The notes beneath the pieces were generated by a model. The model made no database searches. It was not told the origin of the DNA and saw only the letters and a program-made list of their open reading frames with translations. This document shows, piece by piece, positions 1 through 8,072 of a DNA stretch of 39,797 nucleotides. Where the stretch lies: the NCBI GenBank assembly GCA_028280515.1, contig JANQLP010000138.1, positions 1 to 39,797 of the forward strand, read 5' to 3'. The stretch is from Hyphomicrobiales bacterium. Its GTDB lineage: Bacteria; Pseudomonadota; Alphaproteobacteria; Rhizobiales; Methyloligellaceae. The first letter of the stretch is position 1; each line of letters starts with the position of its first letter. The position numbers and the translations under genes were made by a program.

Positions 1-240
1 TGTGGTTTCACGCTTTACGCGGCGTATCGGTCCAACCGCGTCGACTGGCTGCTCGGACTAGCCAGGCAAGGCTCGGGCGCGGTGATCCTGCCTGAGACAG
101 CGATCCCGACAGAGGCCGGTCTTGTTTCCCGCCCCATCAACGGCATCGACATCGCACGCAATGTGGTGGCGCTGCGCTATCGCCATCAGTCGTCGAGGCC
201 GGAAACAAACGAACTGGTTCGCGAGTTCTCTCGCGGGTAG
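1..240 (+). CDS. LysR-type transcriptional regulator, C-terminal fragment
   Basis: The window opens inside this gene; 79 codons are visible in frame 1, ending at TAG 238-240. The residues match the last part of a LysR effector-binding domain: a YRSNRVDW stretch, then a segment GAVILPE, then GLVSRPI, then a final beta strand (VVALRYR) and a short charged tail. LysR proteins are cytoplasmic DNA-binding regulators, often acting on a divergent neighbour, but the HTH and the partner gene lie outside the window. The gene is cut by the window edge, not visibly broken. It sits on the upstream side of a tRNA-Ser 3' fragment and so may belong to an integrated element. The family call is fairly safe; the target is unknown. 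Confidence 0.72.
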   Translation, partial: CGFTLYAAYRSNRVDWLLGLARQGSGAVILPETAIPTEAGLVSRPINGIDIARNVVALRYRHQSSRPETNELVREFSRG

Positions 241-325
241 CGTCTGGGCAATCGACAAAGCAGACATTCACGGAGCCTGCGGCATCCGATAGCCTGGGCT
301 CAAAGTGGTCGTGCGCAGCAGGCGT

Positions 326-359
<34 letters not shown>

Positions 360-372
360 AACATCGACAGGA

Positions 373-1314
373 CTAAGCCGCGGACCGGTTCCCTTTCCGC
401 AGGCCGGCGACGAGCAGGCCGTAGATGCTGGCCGCGACAATGGTGAAGGCGACGATCTGATAGGCCGCGATGCGGTCATCGAGGAAGATGGCGGCGAGCA
501 CCATGGTCAGCGCCGGCCACGGCGTGACGATGGAACTGGCGAGCGACACATCGATATGCCGTACGGCATGGAACCAGAAGATGAGTTCCAGATAGTAGAC
601 GAGGCCCATGACCGCGGCGAAGAGCTGAAAGTCTGCGCGCGCAAGCGCGAAAGCGAAGCCTGAAGGGCCGGCCGCCACGACCACCACGCCGAGGAACAGG
701 GCGGAGATCAACACCCGGAAGAACGTGACCTGGGCGGGCGTCACCGGCGTGCGTCCGAGTTCCTCCTTGATGATCACATGCGCGATGCTCCACAGGAACG
801 GTACGCCGAGCGCAAGCAGGAACCAGGGTGAGAGGCCCTCGACGCGCCCTGTCCCGCCAGTGCCAAGGACATACAACGCGCCGATGAGCACCGCGGTCAG
901 CAGCAGTTCGACGAGCGTCTTGCGCCGCCTGAGAAACAGCGTCTCCCACAAGATGACGAACAACGGATAGCCCTGAATCGCAATCGCCGCGCTTACCGCA
1001 CCCGCCTTCTCGACGCCGAGCACGTAAAGGTAGGTGGAGAGCCCGAACATCGCCCCCGTCGACAGGCCCACCAGCAGCGCACGGCGCCGGTCACGCCCGG
1101 AGAGTTTCGCCCCGAAGATGCCCTTGTCCGCCCTGCGGAGTTCCCATGCGAACAGGGGGACGGCGAAGGCGACCTGCCAAACTGACAAGAGAAGGGCGAA
1201 GTCCAGCGCGCCGAAACCGTCCGGCCGGCTGTTGGCGATAATCGGCATGACCGCCAATAGACCAAGGCAAACAAAGGCGAGTGCGATGCCGGTGGTCATG
1301 CGCGGAACGACCAT
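373..1314 (-). CDS. EamA/DMT-superfamily transporter
   Basis: A 313-residue integral membrane protein with about ten hydrophobic segments in two repeated halves, as in the EamA (DUF6) drug/metabolite transporter family. These proteins usually export small metabolites or amino-acid-like compounds across the inner membrane; the substrate cannot be read from sequence. The second half has the typical PWPALTMVLAAIFLDDR segment near the penultimate helices. The ATG at 1314 is chosen because an AAGGGGA element lies 11 nt upstream; an in-frame ATG five codons in is the alternative. It is transcribed divergently from a MocR regulator starting at 1396, with a repeat array between them, so the MocR protein probably controls it. 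Confidence 0.88.
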   Translation of the reverse strand: MVVPRMTTGIALAFVCLGLLAVMPIIANSRPDGFGALDFALLLSVWQVAFAVPLFAWELRRADKGIFGAKLSGRDRRRALLVGLSTGAMFGLSTYLYVLGVEKAGAVSAAIAIQGYPLFVILWETLFLRRRKTLVELLLTAVLIGALYVLGTGGTGRVEGLSPWFLLALGVPFLWSIAHVIIKEELGRTPVTPAQVTFFRVLISALFLGVVVVAAGPSGFAFALARADFQLFAAVMGLVYYLELIFWFHAVRHIDVSLASSIVTPWPALTMVLAAIFLDDRIAAYQIVAFTIVAASIYGLLVAGLRKGNRSAA

Positions 1315-1332
1315 TGGAATGTATTCCCCTTA

Positions 1333-1392
1333 ATTGCACAGCTTATTGCTCCTATTGCATTGACGATTGCATCTCACAATGAAATTATTGTA
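1333..1392. promoter_or_regulatory. ATTGCA-type direct-repeat array, probable MocR operator
   Basis: The 81-bp gap between the EamA and MocR starts carries ATTGC-type hexamers in the same direction at 1333 (ATTGCA), 1345 (ATTGCT), 1354 (ATTGCA) and 1366 (ATTGCA). A weaker ATTGTA lies at 1387. Starts are spaced 12, 9, 12 and 21 bp. MocR/GntR regulators such as GabR and PdxR bind direct repeats in divergent promoters, so this is the likely operator for both genes. The region is also AT-rich against a GC-rich background. The link to the neighbouring MocR is inference. Confidence 0.6.
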
Positions 1393-1395
1393 CTG

Positions 1396-2790
1396 ATGTC
1401 AATTTGGATTCCCGAGCTCACCGGCCGCACCGGCCCGAAATACCTGCAGATCGTCGAGGCGTTGGCCGAGGACATCATTTCAGGGGTTCTGCCTCCAGGC
1501 GCCCGGCTGCCGCCGCACCGCGAGCTCGCCTACGCCCTCGACGTGTCGCCCAACACGACGAGCCGGGCCTACGCGGAAGGGACCGCACGCGCGCTGATCC
1601 GGGGCGAAGTGGGGCGCGGCACCTTCGTGCGGGCCCCGGGACGCGTTGAACCTGCGGGCGGGACCACCGACATGCGCCGCGCGGCCGAGGGCCCGATCGA
1701 CGTTTCGCGCAATCTGCCATGTCCGGGCGTCGCCGCAGCGGCGCTGGCCGAGACGCTTGTGGCGCTCGGGCATGACGATCGTCTGGCGGCGTTGACCGAT
1801 TACCAGAGCGAGGCCGACACGGCGGCTCAGGCCGATGCCGCAATCGCCTGGTTGCAGCGCTCCGGCGTTACGGCCGATCGTGACGAGGCGGTTGTCACCA
1901 ACGGGGCGCAGCACGGCATTTTCTGCGCCCTGATGGCCGCCACCCGGCCGGGCGATCTTCTGCTGACAGAAGCGCTCACCTATGCACCGGTCAAGGCCAT
2001 GGCGGACAGGCTGGCGCTGAAGCTGAAGCCCGTGCCGCTCGACGATGCGGGGCTCATTCCCGATGCCCTCGACGAAATCTGCCAAGGCTGCGCCGCCAAA
2101 GCGCTTTATCTGACGCCGACCCTGCAGACGCCGACAACGGCCACGATGAAACCGGACCGGCGCATGCAGATCGCCGAGATCGCGGCGCGGCACGACCTTG
2201 TTCTGATCGAGGACGACGTGTTCGGCCTGCTCATACCGGACCGGCCGCAGCCGATTGCCGCGCACGCGCCGGAGCGCGCCGTCTACATCACGAGCACGTC
2301 TAAATGCCTCGCTCCGGGCCTGCGTGTCGGCTTCGTTCGCGCTCACGCACCGTTGGCCAGGGCAATCCGGAATGCGGTCGGTCTGACCTGCTGGATGCCC
2401 GCCCCGCTGACGGTCGAGATCGCCGCGCGGTGGATTCTCGACGGAACAGCGGACCGCCTGACCGAAGTGCAGCGCCGTCACGCCGCGAACCGCCAGACAC
2501 TCGCCGCCGTGGTGCTGGCCGGTCACGATGTACACGCCAACCCGCACGGGCTGCACCTTTGGCTGAAACTGCCCCCCGACTGGCCCGCCGACGCCTTCCG
2601 GGCCGAAGCGGCAACACGGGGCGTGCAGATCGTCGAGGGCGCGGCCTTCGCCGTCGAGCCCGGCATGCGGCCGGACGCCGTGCGGCTGTGCCTCAGCCAT
2701 GAGCCGGATGAAAACCGCCTGACACAGGGGCTGGAGACACTCGGAACGATCCTGACGGAGAGTCCCTCGGCATCCTCTCTGGTGCTCTAG
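1396..2790 (+). CDS. MocR-family regulator (GntR HTH plus aminotransferase-like domain)
   Basis: The protein has 464 residues from ATG 1396. Residues ~10-75 are a GntR winged helix (YLQIVEALAEDII, LPPHRELAYALDVSPNTTSRAY, GEVGRGTFV). The rest is a fold-type I aminotransferase domain with the PLP-binding lysine in STSK (K303). Such proteins are cytoplasmic regulators that sense PLP or an amino compound bound to it, and often govern a divergent gene. The start at 1396 aligns the HTH with the family; an upstream in-frame start at 1360 would add 12 residues and overlap the operator repeats. The last codons (SSLVL-stop) lie in the first unit of a 19-bp tandem repeat. Family certain; effector unknown. 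Confidence 0.9.
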   Translation: MSIWIPELTGRTGPKYLQIVEALAEDIISGVLPPGARLPPHRELAYALDVSPNTTSRAYAEGTARALIRGEVGRGTFVRAPGRVEPAGGTTDMRRAAEGPIDVSRNLPCPGVAAAALAETLVALGHDDRLAALTDYQSEADTAAQADAAIAWLQRSGVTADRDEAVVTNGAQHGIFCALMAATRPGDLLLTEALTYAPVKAMADRLALKLKPVPLDDAGLIPDALDEICQGCAAKALYLTPTLQTPTTATMKPDRRMQIAEIAARHDLVLIEDDVFGLLIPDRPQPIAAHAPERAVYITSTSKCLAPGLRVGFVRAHAPLARAIRNAVGLTCWMPAPLTVEIAARWILDGTADRLTEVQRRHAANRQTLAAVVLAGHDVHANPHGLHLWLKLPPDWPADAFRAEAATRGVQIVEGAAFAVEPGMRPDAVRLCLSHEPDENRLTQGLETLGTILTESPSASSLVL

Positions 2791-2830
2791 AACCTCTCTG
2801 GTGCTCTGGACCCTCTCTGGTGCTCTGGAA
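2774..2830 (+). repeat. Three tandem 19-bp repeats across the mocR stop codon
   Basis: The unit CCTCTCTGGTGCTCTRGAM occurs at 2774-2792, 2793-2811 and 2812-2830 without gaps. Copy 1 contains the mocR stop (TAG 2788-2790); copies 2 and 3 read TGG at that place. Since 19 is not a multiple of three, changes in copy number would alter the frame of any readthrough product. A local slippage-type duplication is the simplest explanation. Confidence 0.9.
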
Positions 2831-2974
2831 CACGGGGGCGCGTTTCAGCCACCTTGCGATACCGGGACGGGTTGCATCCCGGTGGGCTTGTGTCATACAC
2901 ACGCCGCAATTCCCCTGAGGATGCGACAAGACGGGCCCTTGGCAACACACGAAGATCACCGGAAAACGCGGAGT

Positions 2975-3361
2975 ATGGGCAACAGACCGTTCCATCATGA
3001 GATCTGGCGCATCGCGCGCCCCATGATCGCGCTGGCGACCGTCCTTGCGCTGGTGATCGCGCCGCTTGTCGTGATCCTGACCCATGGCCCGGCGGCGCAT
3101 TACGTGGTTACATCGATGTCAGCCGAGATGGCCGAGGACATCGACGCCCACGGTCACGCTCACGGCGACGCGGGCCATGACCACGAAGGTGGATCGTTCG
3201 GTGGCCATAACCCGGCCGACCACGACCACCAGCTTCACGCATTGGCCTGCCACGCGGCAAGCGCTTCCATTCCACGTCCCGACAAGGCGCACTGCACGTT
3301 GCGCGATGTCTTTCGGAACCTGACGCCTGACGGACCGAGGCGCCCGCCACGCCACACCTGA
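2975..3361 (+). CDS. Small His-rich membrane-anchored protein, probable metal binding
   Basis: The protein has 128 residues from ATG 2975. One hydrophobic segment (about residues 17-36, MIALATVLALVIAPLVVIL) is followed by a long outside portion very rich in histidine: HGHAHGDAGHDHEGG, then HNPADHDHQLHALACH. Clustered His and Cys like this usually bind Zn, Cu, Ni or Co. I do not recognise a named family. It precedes a HupE/UreJ-type membrane protein by 61 bp on the same strand, so a periplasmic metal-delivery role is plausible. No good ribosome-binding site is seen in front of the start, and the frame stays open further upstream, so the N-terminus is uncertain. Confidence 0.6.
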   Translation: MGNRPFHHEIWRIARPMIALATVLALVIAPLVVILTHGPAAHYVVTSMSAEMAEDIDAHGHAHGDAGHDHEGGSFGGHNPADHDHQLHALACHAASASIPRPDKAHCTLRDVFRNLTPDGPRRPPRHT

Positions 3362-3422
3362 ACGGATCTCGGAACCGGGCCTGACCGGCCCATCAACAGA
3401 CTGTTCAGACGAGGATTACCAC

Positions 3423-4154
3423 ATGACTTGTTCACTGCCCGCACGGCGCGGGCGGGAGTTCGGTACGCGCCGCGCGTCCATACTCCTGCTCGCCGTCGCT
3501 CTCTCACTCGCCTGGGTTGACACGGCCCTCGCCCATGCGGTGACGCTCGGCGACAAAGGCTATATCCAGGAGGTCTCGGGGGTTCATCTCATCCCGTTCA
3601 TCTATCTCGGCGCCAAACACATGGTCACGGGATACGACCATCTTCTCTTTCTCTTCGGCGTCATCTTCTTCCTCTACGGGCTGAAGCAGATCGCCACCTA
3701 CGTCTCGCTGTTCGCCATAGGGCATTCGACGACGATGCTGCTCGGCGTCTGGCTCGACTTCGGCATCCCAAGCTACATCATCGACGCCATAATCGGCTTC
3801 TCGGTGGTCTACAAGGCGCTCGACAATCTTGGGGCGTTCCGGCTCTGGTTCGGGTTTCAACCCTCAACCAAGGCCGCCACGCTGCTGTTCGGCTTTCTGC
3901 ACGGCTTCGGCCTCGCCTCGAGGATCATCGACTACAACATCTCGCCCGACGGGCTCTGGCCAAACCTCATCGCCTTCAATGTGGGCGTCGAGGTGGGGCA
4001 GCTTCTCGCGCTCGCGGCGATCCTCGTGGTGATGCGCACCTGGCGCGCGACACCATCCTTCTCACGGCAGGCCTATGCCGTGAACGTTCTTTTGATGACC
4101 GCCGGATTCGCCCTGATGGGGCTGCAGATGACCGGCTATTTCGTGACCGCCTGA
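3423..4154 (+). CDS. HupE/UreJ-type (HupE_UreJ_2-like) membrane protein
   Basis: A 243-residue protein with a cleavable signal peptide (residues ~19-38, ending ALAHA) and about six membrane helices. The family pattern is clear: GAKHMVTGYDHLLFLFGVIFF, AIGHSTTM, then FLHGFGLASR, with His and Asp inside helices as expected for a metal-handling permease. This subgroup differs from the classical HupE at 33404. Family members are thought to move nickel or cobalt, but for this branch the substrate is not established. ATG 3423 has a GAGGA element 8 nt upstream. It lies between a His-rich small protein and a membrane-anchored protein, and the three probably act together. Confidence 0.82.
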   Translation: MTCSLPARRGREFGTRRASILLLAVALSLAWVDTALAHAVTLGDKGYIQEVSGVHLIPFIYLGAKHMVTGYDHLLFLFGVIFFLYGLKQIATYVSLFAIGHSTTMLLGVWLDFGIPSYIIDAIIGFSVVYKALDNLGAFRLWFGFQPSTKAATLLFGFLHGFGLASRIIDYNISPDGLWPNLIAFNVGVEVGQLLALAAILVVMRTWRATPSFSRQAYAVNVLLMTAGFALMGLQMTGYFVTA

Positions 4155-4172
4155 GCGGCAGGAGACTGACAC

Positions 4173-4982
4173 ATGACCAACCAACCTCATGACACCACCG
4201 GCGCGGGCGCACCTCCGCAAAGGGCCGAATATCCACATCAGGCCGCCGGCCATATCGAGGGCGTCAACGCGACATCGGGCGGGCTGGTCCGGGCAACGCT
4301 CGGCTCCGCGGCCGCGGCCCTGGCCATCCTGATCCTGTTCTGGCTTCCCGCCGAGTATGGCGTCGACCCGACGGGGCTGGGCCGCGCGATGGGGCTCACC
4401 CAGATGGGCGAGATCAAGCAGCAGCTTTACGCGGAGGCCGCCAACGAGGACGCCGTGCTCGCCGCCGAGGCAGCCGCCAAACGGGTCTCCGCCGATCCCG
4501 CGCTCATCGCGCGGCTCGATGCGCTGGAGGAGCAGATCGCCGGCATCACCGCCGCGCTCGGCGCCGCTCCACCGAAACCTCCAGCACCCGTCGCCGTGGC
4601 ACCGCCGGTGCAAGCGCCTGCGCCCGCACCTGTCGCGCCTATCGCGCCTCCGTCGGAACCGCCCTTGCCGGAGTGGCGCGACGAGGTGAGTTATACTCTT
4701 GCCCCCACGGAAGGCATCGAGATCAAGCTCGCGATGGCCAAAGGCGCGCGCGCGGAGTTCTCATGGAGCGCCAATGGTGCGATCCTGAACTATGACACCC
4801 ATGGCGACGGCGGCGGGCAACGGGTCACCTATGAAAAGGGCCGCGGCGTGCCCGAGCAGACCGGAGAACTCGTCGCCGCCTTCGACGGCAACCACGGCTG
4901 GTTCTGGCGCAACCGTACCGATGCACCCGTGACCTTCACCTTGCGCACGCGCGGCGACTATGCGCGCATGATCGCGCCCTGA
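4173..4982 (+). CDS. Membrane-anchored protein with exported C-terminal domain
   Basis: The 269-residue protein has a polar N-terminus, one membrane helix (about residues 43-63), a short alpha-helical region (EDAVLAAEAAAKR, ALEEQIAGITAAL) and a Pro/Ala-rich linker (about 130-168). The compact C-terminal domain (about 170-269) has a YTLAPTEGIEIKLAM start and a NHGWFWRNRTDAPVTF core. Proteins of this build beside HupE/UreJ-type genes are often called transmembrane anchor proteins; their function is unknown. An AGGAG sequence sits ahead of ATG 4173. It starts 18 bp after the HupE/UreJ-type gene and is probably co-transcribed. The C-terminal domain likely lies in the periplasm. Confidence 0.7.
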   Translation: MTNQPHDTTGAGAPPQRAEYPHQAAGHIEGVNATSGGLVRATLGSAAAALAILILFWLPAEYGVDPTGLGRAMGLTQMGEIKQQLYAEAANEDAVLAAEAAAKRVSADPALIARLDALEEQIAGITAALGAAPPKPPAPVAVAPPVQAPAPAPVAPIAPPSEPPLPEWRDEVSYTLAPTEGIEIKLAMAKGARAEFSWSANGAILNYDTHGDGGGQRVTYEKGRGVPEQTGELVAAFDGNHGWFWRNRTDAPVTFTLRTRGDYARMIAP

Positions 4983-4991
4983 TGCATGGCT

Positions 4992-5020
4992 CCGCGCCGG
5001 CTGCACGTCAGCCGGCGCGG
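4992..5020. terminator. 12-bp perfect hairpin between convergent genes
   Basis: CCGCGCCGGCTG (4992-5003) pairs perfectly with 5009-5020 around a 5-nt loop. It lies just after the stop at 4982 and before the minus-strand methyltransferase that ends at 5046. No T-run follows on either strand, so it is not a classical intrinsic terminator. It may still block read-through from both sides or protect 3' ends. Confidence 0.45.
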
Positions 5021-5045
5021 CAAACCTGCTTCAATGGCCCGCGAT

Positions 5046-5843
5046 TTATTCGCTGGAGACCGCGCCCGCCGGCTTGCGGGCGTGCGTGGCAAAGAAACAG
5101 AAACTCATCAACCAGACCTCGGGATTGTCGAGCAGCGAATAGACTTCGTCACCGTCGGACCTGGAAAGGAAGCCCTTCTCCAACAGGTGCGGCAGCACCA
5201 CATCGAGCGTCATACAATAGAGGTCGCGCGCCACATTCGACGCTTCAGAACCGTTGAAGAGGACCGTCTCGCCACGAACCGAAACTATGTCCATACCGAT
5301 CGATGCGAGCTGAGCCGGAACCCTGCGTCCGGTGTAATAGTCGATATCGAGGCGCTCTCCCCATTGGAAGAGCGCCTGCCAAAAGCGTTTCCAGACAGGA
5401 TGATCGTCACAGAACGCCGGGTGCAGGTCGGGTTCGACGTAGAGCAGATGTCCGCCCGGACGCACTGCCTTGACGAGATTGCGCGCGGCGGCGTCGCGGT
5501 CTGGTATATGATGATGCGTGGCCCGCACGACGGCGAGGTCGAATTGGTCCGAACCGGACAGCGGTTGGGTGATGTCGAGCTTCTCGGACCGGATCAGCGG
5601 ATGGTCGATGTCCAGGATGAAGTCGGTCTGCAGATCGGTGCAGATGACTTCACCCTCGCCGCCGAGTTGCTCCGCCATCCATTGCGACACGGTGCCGAGA
5701 CCCGCACCAATCTCAATGCAGCGCCAGCCGGGTTGAATGCCGATCTGCTGCAGCTGCTGGAAAGTGAACGGATCGAGCAGAGCGGCCAGGGCTTCCAGCC
5801 GGCGCCGCTCCGTCTCGTCGTAGTTTGTGATGACATATCGCAC
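5046..5843 (-). CDS. Class I SAM-dependent methyltransferase
   Basis: The 265-residue protein has a Rossmann-type SAM fold. Motif I is IEIGAGLGTVSQWM (about 44-57), an acidic ribose-binding stretch is VICTDLQ, and the catalytic face includes FDLAVVRATHHHIPD. RPGGHLLYVEPD follows as the motif III region. The acceptor substrate cannot be told; the overall build is like methyltransferases acting on small molecules. The start is GTG 5843, with AGGA about 10 nt upstream and no in-frame ATG nearby. It lies 130 bp after phnW on the same strand, so co-transcription is possible but not evident. Confidence 0.8.
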   Translation of the reverse strand: MRYVITNYDETERRRLEALAALLDPFTFQQLQQIGIQPGWRCIEIGAGLGTVSQWMAEQLGGEGEVICTDLQTDFILDIDHPLIRSEKLDITQPLSGSDQFDLAVVRATHHHIPDRDAAARNLVKAVRPGGHLLYVEPDLHPAFCDDHPVWKRFWQALFQWGERLDIDYYTGRRVPAQLASIGMDIVSVRGETVLFNGSEASNVARDLYCMTLDVVLPHLLEKGFLSRSDGDEVYSLLDNPEVWLMSFCFFATHARKPAGAVSSE

Positions 5844-5973
5844 TGGATTGTGATCCTGTCGCAGTCTTAGGGCATGCCGAACGTCTTACACCACGACCGC
5901 ACCCTGGCGGAATCAGATTGGCGCGCAGCTCGACGCCCTTCAGCTCATCTGTTGAAGCACCGCGATAGCAGAC

Positions 5974-7137
5974 TCAAGCCTTCGGCGCACAGTCGGTAAC
6001 GCCCATGTCGGCCAGCGTCTCCCGGATCACCGCGAGGGCCGCGTGCATCTCATCGGCGCCGAGACGCCCGATGCACCCGATGCGGAAGGACTCCGCAACC
6101 GTCAGCTTGCCGGGATAGATCACGAAGTTGCGTGCACGCAGCCGGTCGTAGAATGCGTCGAAATCGAAGTTCGGATCCGCCGGCATGTGGAACGTCACAA
6201 TGATCGGCGCCTGCAGATCGTCGCCAAGCAGGGTTTCGAACCCGAGGTCGCGCATGCCCTGAACGAGAATCCGGCAGTTTTCCCGATAGCGCCCGCCGCG
6301 CCCGGCAACCCCGCCTTCCGCGTCGAACTCCTCAAGCGCACGGTCAAAGGCGAGGATACAGTGGGTCGGCGGGGTGAACCGCCACTGTCCGTTTCCCTCC
6401 ATCGCCTGCCACTGATCGTAAAGGTCGAGACTGAGCGAGGGCGAGTTGCCTTTCGTTGCAGCCAGTGCCTCCTTGCGCGCGATACAGAAGCCCATGCCGG
6501 GCACGCCTTCCAGACACTTGTTCGATGAGGCGACGACGGCATCGAACGACACCTCGCGCGTGCTGAGCGGAATCGCCCCGAACGCGCTCATGGCATCGAT
6601 CAGGAGCCGGCGTCCGCGCCGCTGCACGACCTGTGCCACCTCTTCGATGGGGTTGAGAATGCCCGATGTCGTCTCGCAGTGGACCACCGCGACATGCGTA
6701 ATGCTGTCGTCATCCGCCAGGGCCCGGTCGAGCGCCTGCGGGTCGACGGGCACGTCCTCCGCCCACTCCTGCACAACGAAATCTCGCCCGTACACCTCGC
6801 AGATGCGCGCCATCCGCGTGCCGTAGGCGCCGTTGACGAGAATGAGAACCTTGTCGCCGGCGCCGACGAAACAGCCGAGCATGGCCTCGACCACGAACGT
6901 ACCACTGCCCTGCAGCGGCACACATACATGGCCGTCACCGCCGTCGACGATACGCACGAGGCGTTCGCGCATGCGGGCGTTCACATCGATGAAGTGCGTG
7001 TCCCGCGAGCCATAGTCATGGAGCATGGCCTCCTTGACGGTCGGTGACGTCGTCAGGGGCCCCGGCGTCAATAGCCACGGATCGCCGGTCGGCGTCCCCT
7101 CCGTCTCCGTTCGGTTGACGTGTGGTTGCGCGGACAT
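5974..7137 (-). CDS. phnW: 2-aminoethylphosphonate:pyruvate aminotransferase
   Basis: A 387-residue fold-type I aminotransferase of class V. It has the PhnW features LLTPGPLTTS, the glycine-rich LQGSGTFVVEAM, DAMSAFG (D181) for the PLP ring and the PLP lysine in SSNKCLEGVPG (K207). The enzyme converts 2-aminoethylphosphonate and pyruvate to phosphonoacetaldehyde and alanine, the first step in using this compound as P or N source. A strong GGGAGGAGG precedes ATG 7137. PhnX, PhnY/PhnA and a phosphonate transporter are not in the window. A related aminotransferase with another substrate cannot be fully excluded, but the motif set fits PhnW well. It fits with the lipid phosphorus-saving genes at 17-21 kb. 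Confidence 0.88.
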   Translation of the reverse strand: MSAQPHVNRTETEGTPTGDPWLLTPGPLTTSPTVKEAMLHDYGSRDTHFIDVNARMRERLVRIVDGGDGHVCVPLQGSGTFVVEAMLGCFVGAGDKVLILVNGAYGTRMARICEVYGRDFVVQEWAEDVPVDPQALDRALADDDSITHVAVVHCETTSGILNPIEEVAQVVQRRGRRLLIDAMSAFGAIPLSTREVSFDAVVASSNKCLEGVPGMGFCIARKEALAATKGNSPSLSLDLYDQWQAMEGNGQWRFTPPTHCILAFDRALEEFDAEGGVAGRGGRYRENCRILVQGMRDLGFETLLGDDLQAPIIVTFHMPADPNFDFDAFYDRLRARNFVIYPGKLTVAESFRIGCIGRLGADEMHAALAVIRETLADMGVTDCAPKA

Positions 7138-7448
7138 GGGCAGCCTCCTCCCGGCCAGATGCTTGTGACGCGCCGCTTATGGCGCGGTCCGCAATATCGG
7201 TCAAATCGATATCGAATATCCGACCAATCAGAGCCGGTTATTGGGGTGGAATGACGACCGGCTGTTCGGCGGCCGCCGCTTCGGCTCCCGCGAAACCGCC
7301 ATATGTACTGGCCGCAGGCGCGGCATGCCCCGCGCGCATCTGCATCCAATGCGATAGGTCACGCCCGGAAAGACATCGGATCGGTCGATGACAGATATGG
7401 CTCCTGCATGTGAAAACTATAGTTCATGTCGCGGAGTCGGTCCGGAAC
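7138..7448. other. Intergenic region upstream of phnW
   Basis: No convincing gene lies in this 311-bp gap. Near 7195-7220 an AT-richer patch repeats ATATC several times (GATATCGAATATCC) and may hold the phnW promoter or a regulator site. On the minus strand, 7345-7238 is a 35-codon frame with GC-rich third positions and an Ala-rich product, but it has no ribosome-binding site and no recognised family. I treat it as unproven; it could be a gene remnant. Confidence 0.4.
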
Positions 7449-8072
7449 TCACAAGGGCACTTCGGACTCTTCCACGATCCTCTCCCACACGTCTCCCTTG
7501 CCGTCGCCGAAGACACGGTCCTCGTTCGCCTCCGAAAGGGACCAGTCCCCGCGCGCCATTTCATCCTCGAGCTGACCCGCACCCCACCCCGCATATCCCA
7601 GAACGAACAGGAGCCGGCGCGGCCCCTTCCCCGCGACGACATCCTTCAGTATGCGCGTGTCGGTCGTGAACGAGATCGCGTCGTCGACCGGCCGTGATCG
7701 CGGCGACTTGTAGTCGCCCGTGTGCAGCATGAAGGCACCGTCGGCCGAGACGGGTCCGCCGAAGTGCAGGGTGATGCGCCCTTTCGCGTCACCCGGGTCC
7801 ATGCCGAAACCCTGCATCAGCTTGGCCAGCGGACCCTTGCCGTAGACCTTGTTGACGATCAGGCCAAGCGCACCGCGATCATTATGCTCGACCAGGTACA
7901 CGACGCTTTTCTGAAACCGGGGGTCACCCATTTTCGGCGACGCGACCAGAAGCTGGCCCGCGAACTTGCCTTTTGGGTCTTTTGATTGGCCATGGGCGCC
8001 GACACCGGCGCCGAGCAGGGCGGCGAGAACCGCCAGAAACAGAACCAGTCTGGAGACGCGGCGTGTCTGCAT
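7449..8072 (-). CDS. YqgE/AlgH family protein with signal peptide
   Basis: From ATG 8072 the protein has 207 residues. After a hydrophobic leader (MQTRRVSRLVLFLAVLAALL, cleavage near AHGQS) comes a complete YqgE/AlgH (DUF179) domain: GQLLVASPKMGDPRFQKSVV, ALGLIVNK, FGGPV, then VLGYAGWGAGQLEDEM and a W near the end. Typical YqgE proteins are about 185-190 residues, start directly with the domain and are cytosolic, so this looks like an exported variant. Its function is unknown. An in-frame start further upstream (8114) would bury the leader and is less likely. It lies 311 bp upstream of phnW on the same strand. Confidence 0.85.
   Translation of the reverse strand: MQTRRVSRLVLFLAVLAALLGAGVGAHGQSKDPKGKFAGQLLVASPKMGDPRFQKSVVYLVEHNDRGALGLIVNKVYGKGPLAKLMQGFGMDPGDAKGRITLHFGGPVSADGAFMLHTGDYKSPRSRPVDDAISFTTDTRILKDVVAGKGPRRLLFVLGYAGWGAGQLEDEMARGDWSLSEANEDRVFGDGKGDVWERIVEESEVPL

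Noticed and set aside
7238-7345. 35-codon minus-strand frame with GC-rich third positions between phnW and the yqgE-like gene
   Set aside because: No ribosome-binding site, no family, too short to separate from chance; kept only as a note in the intergenic entry.
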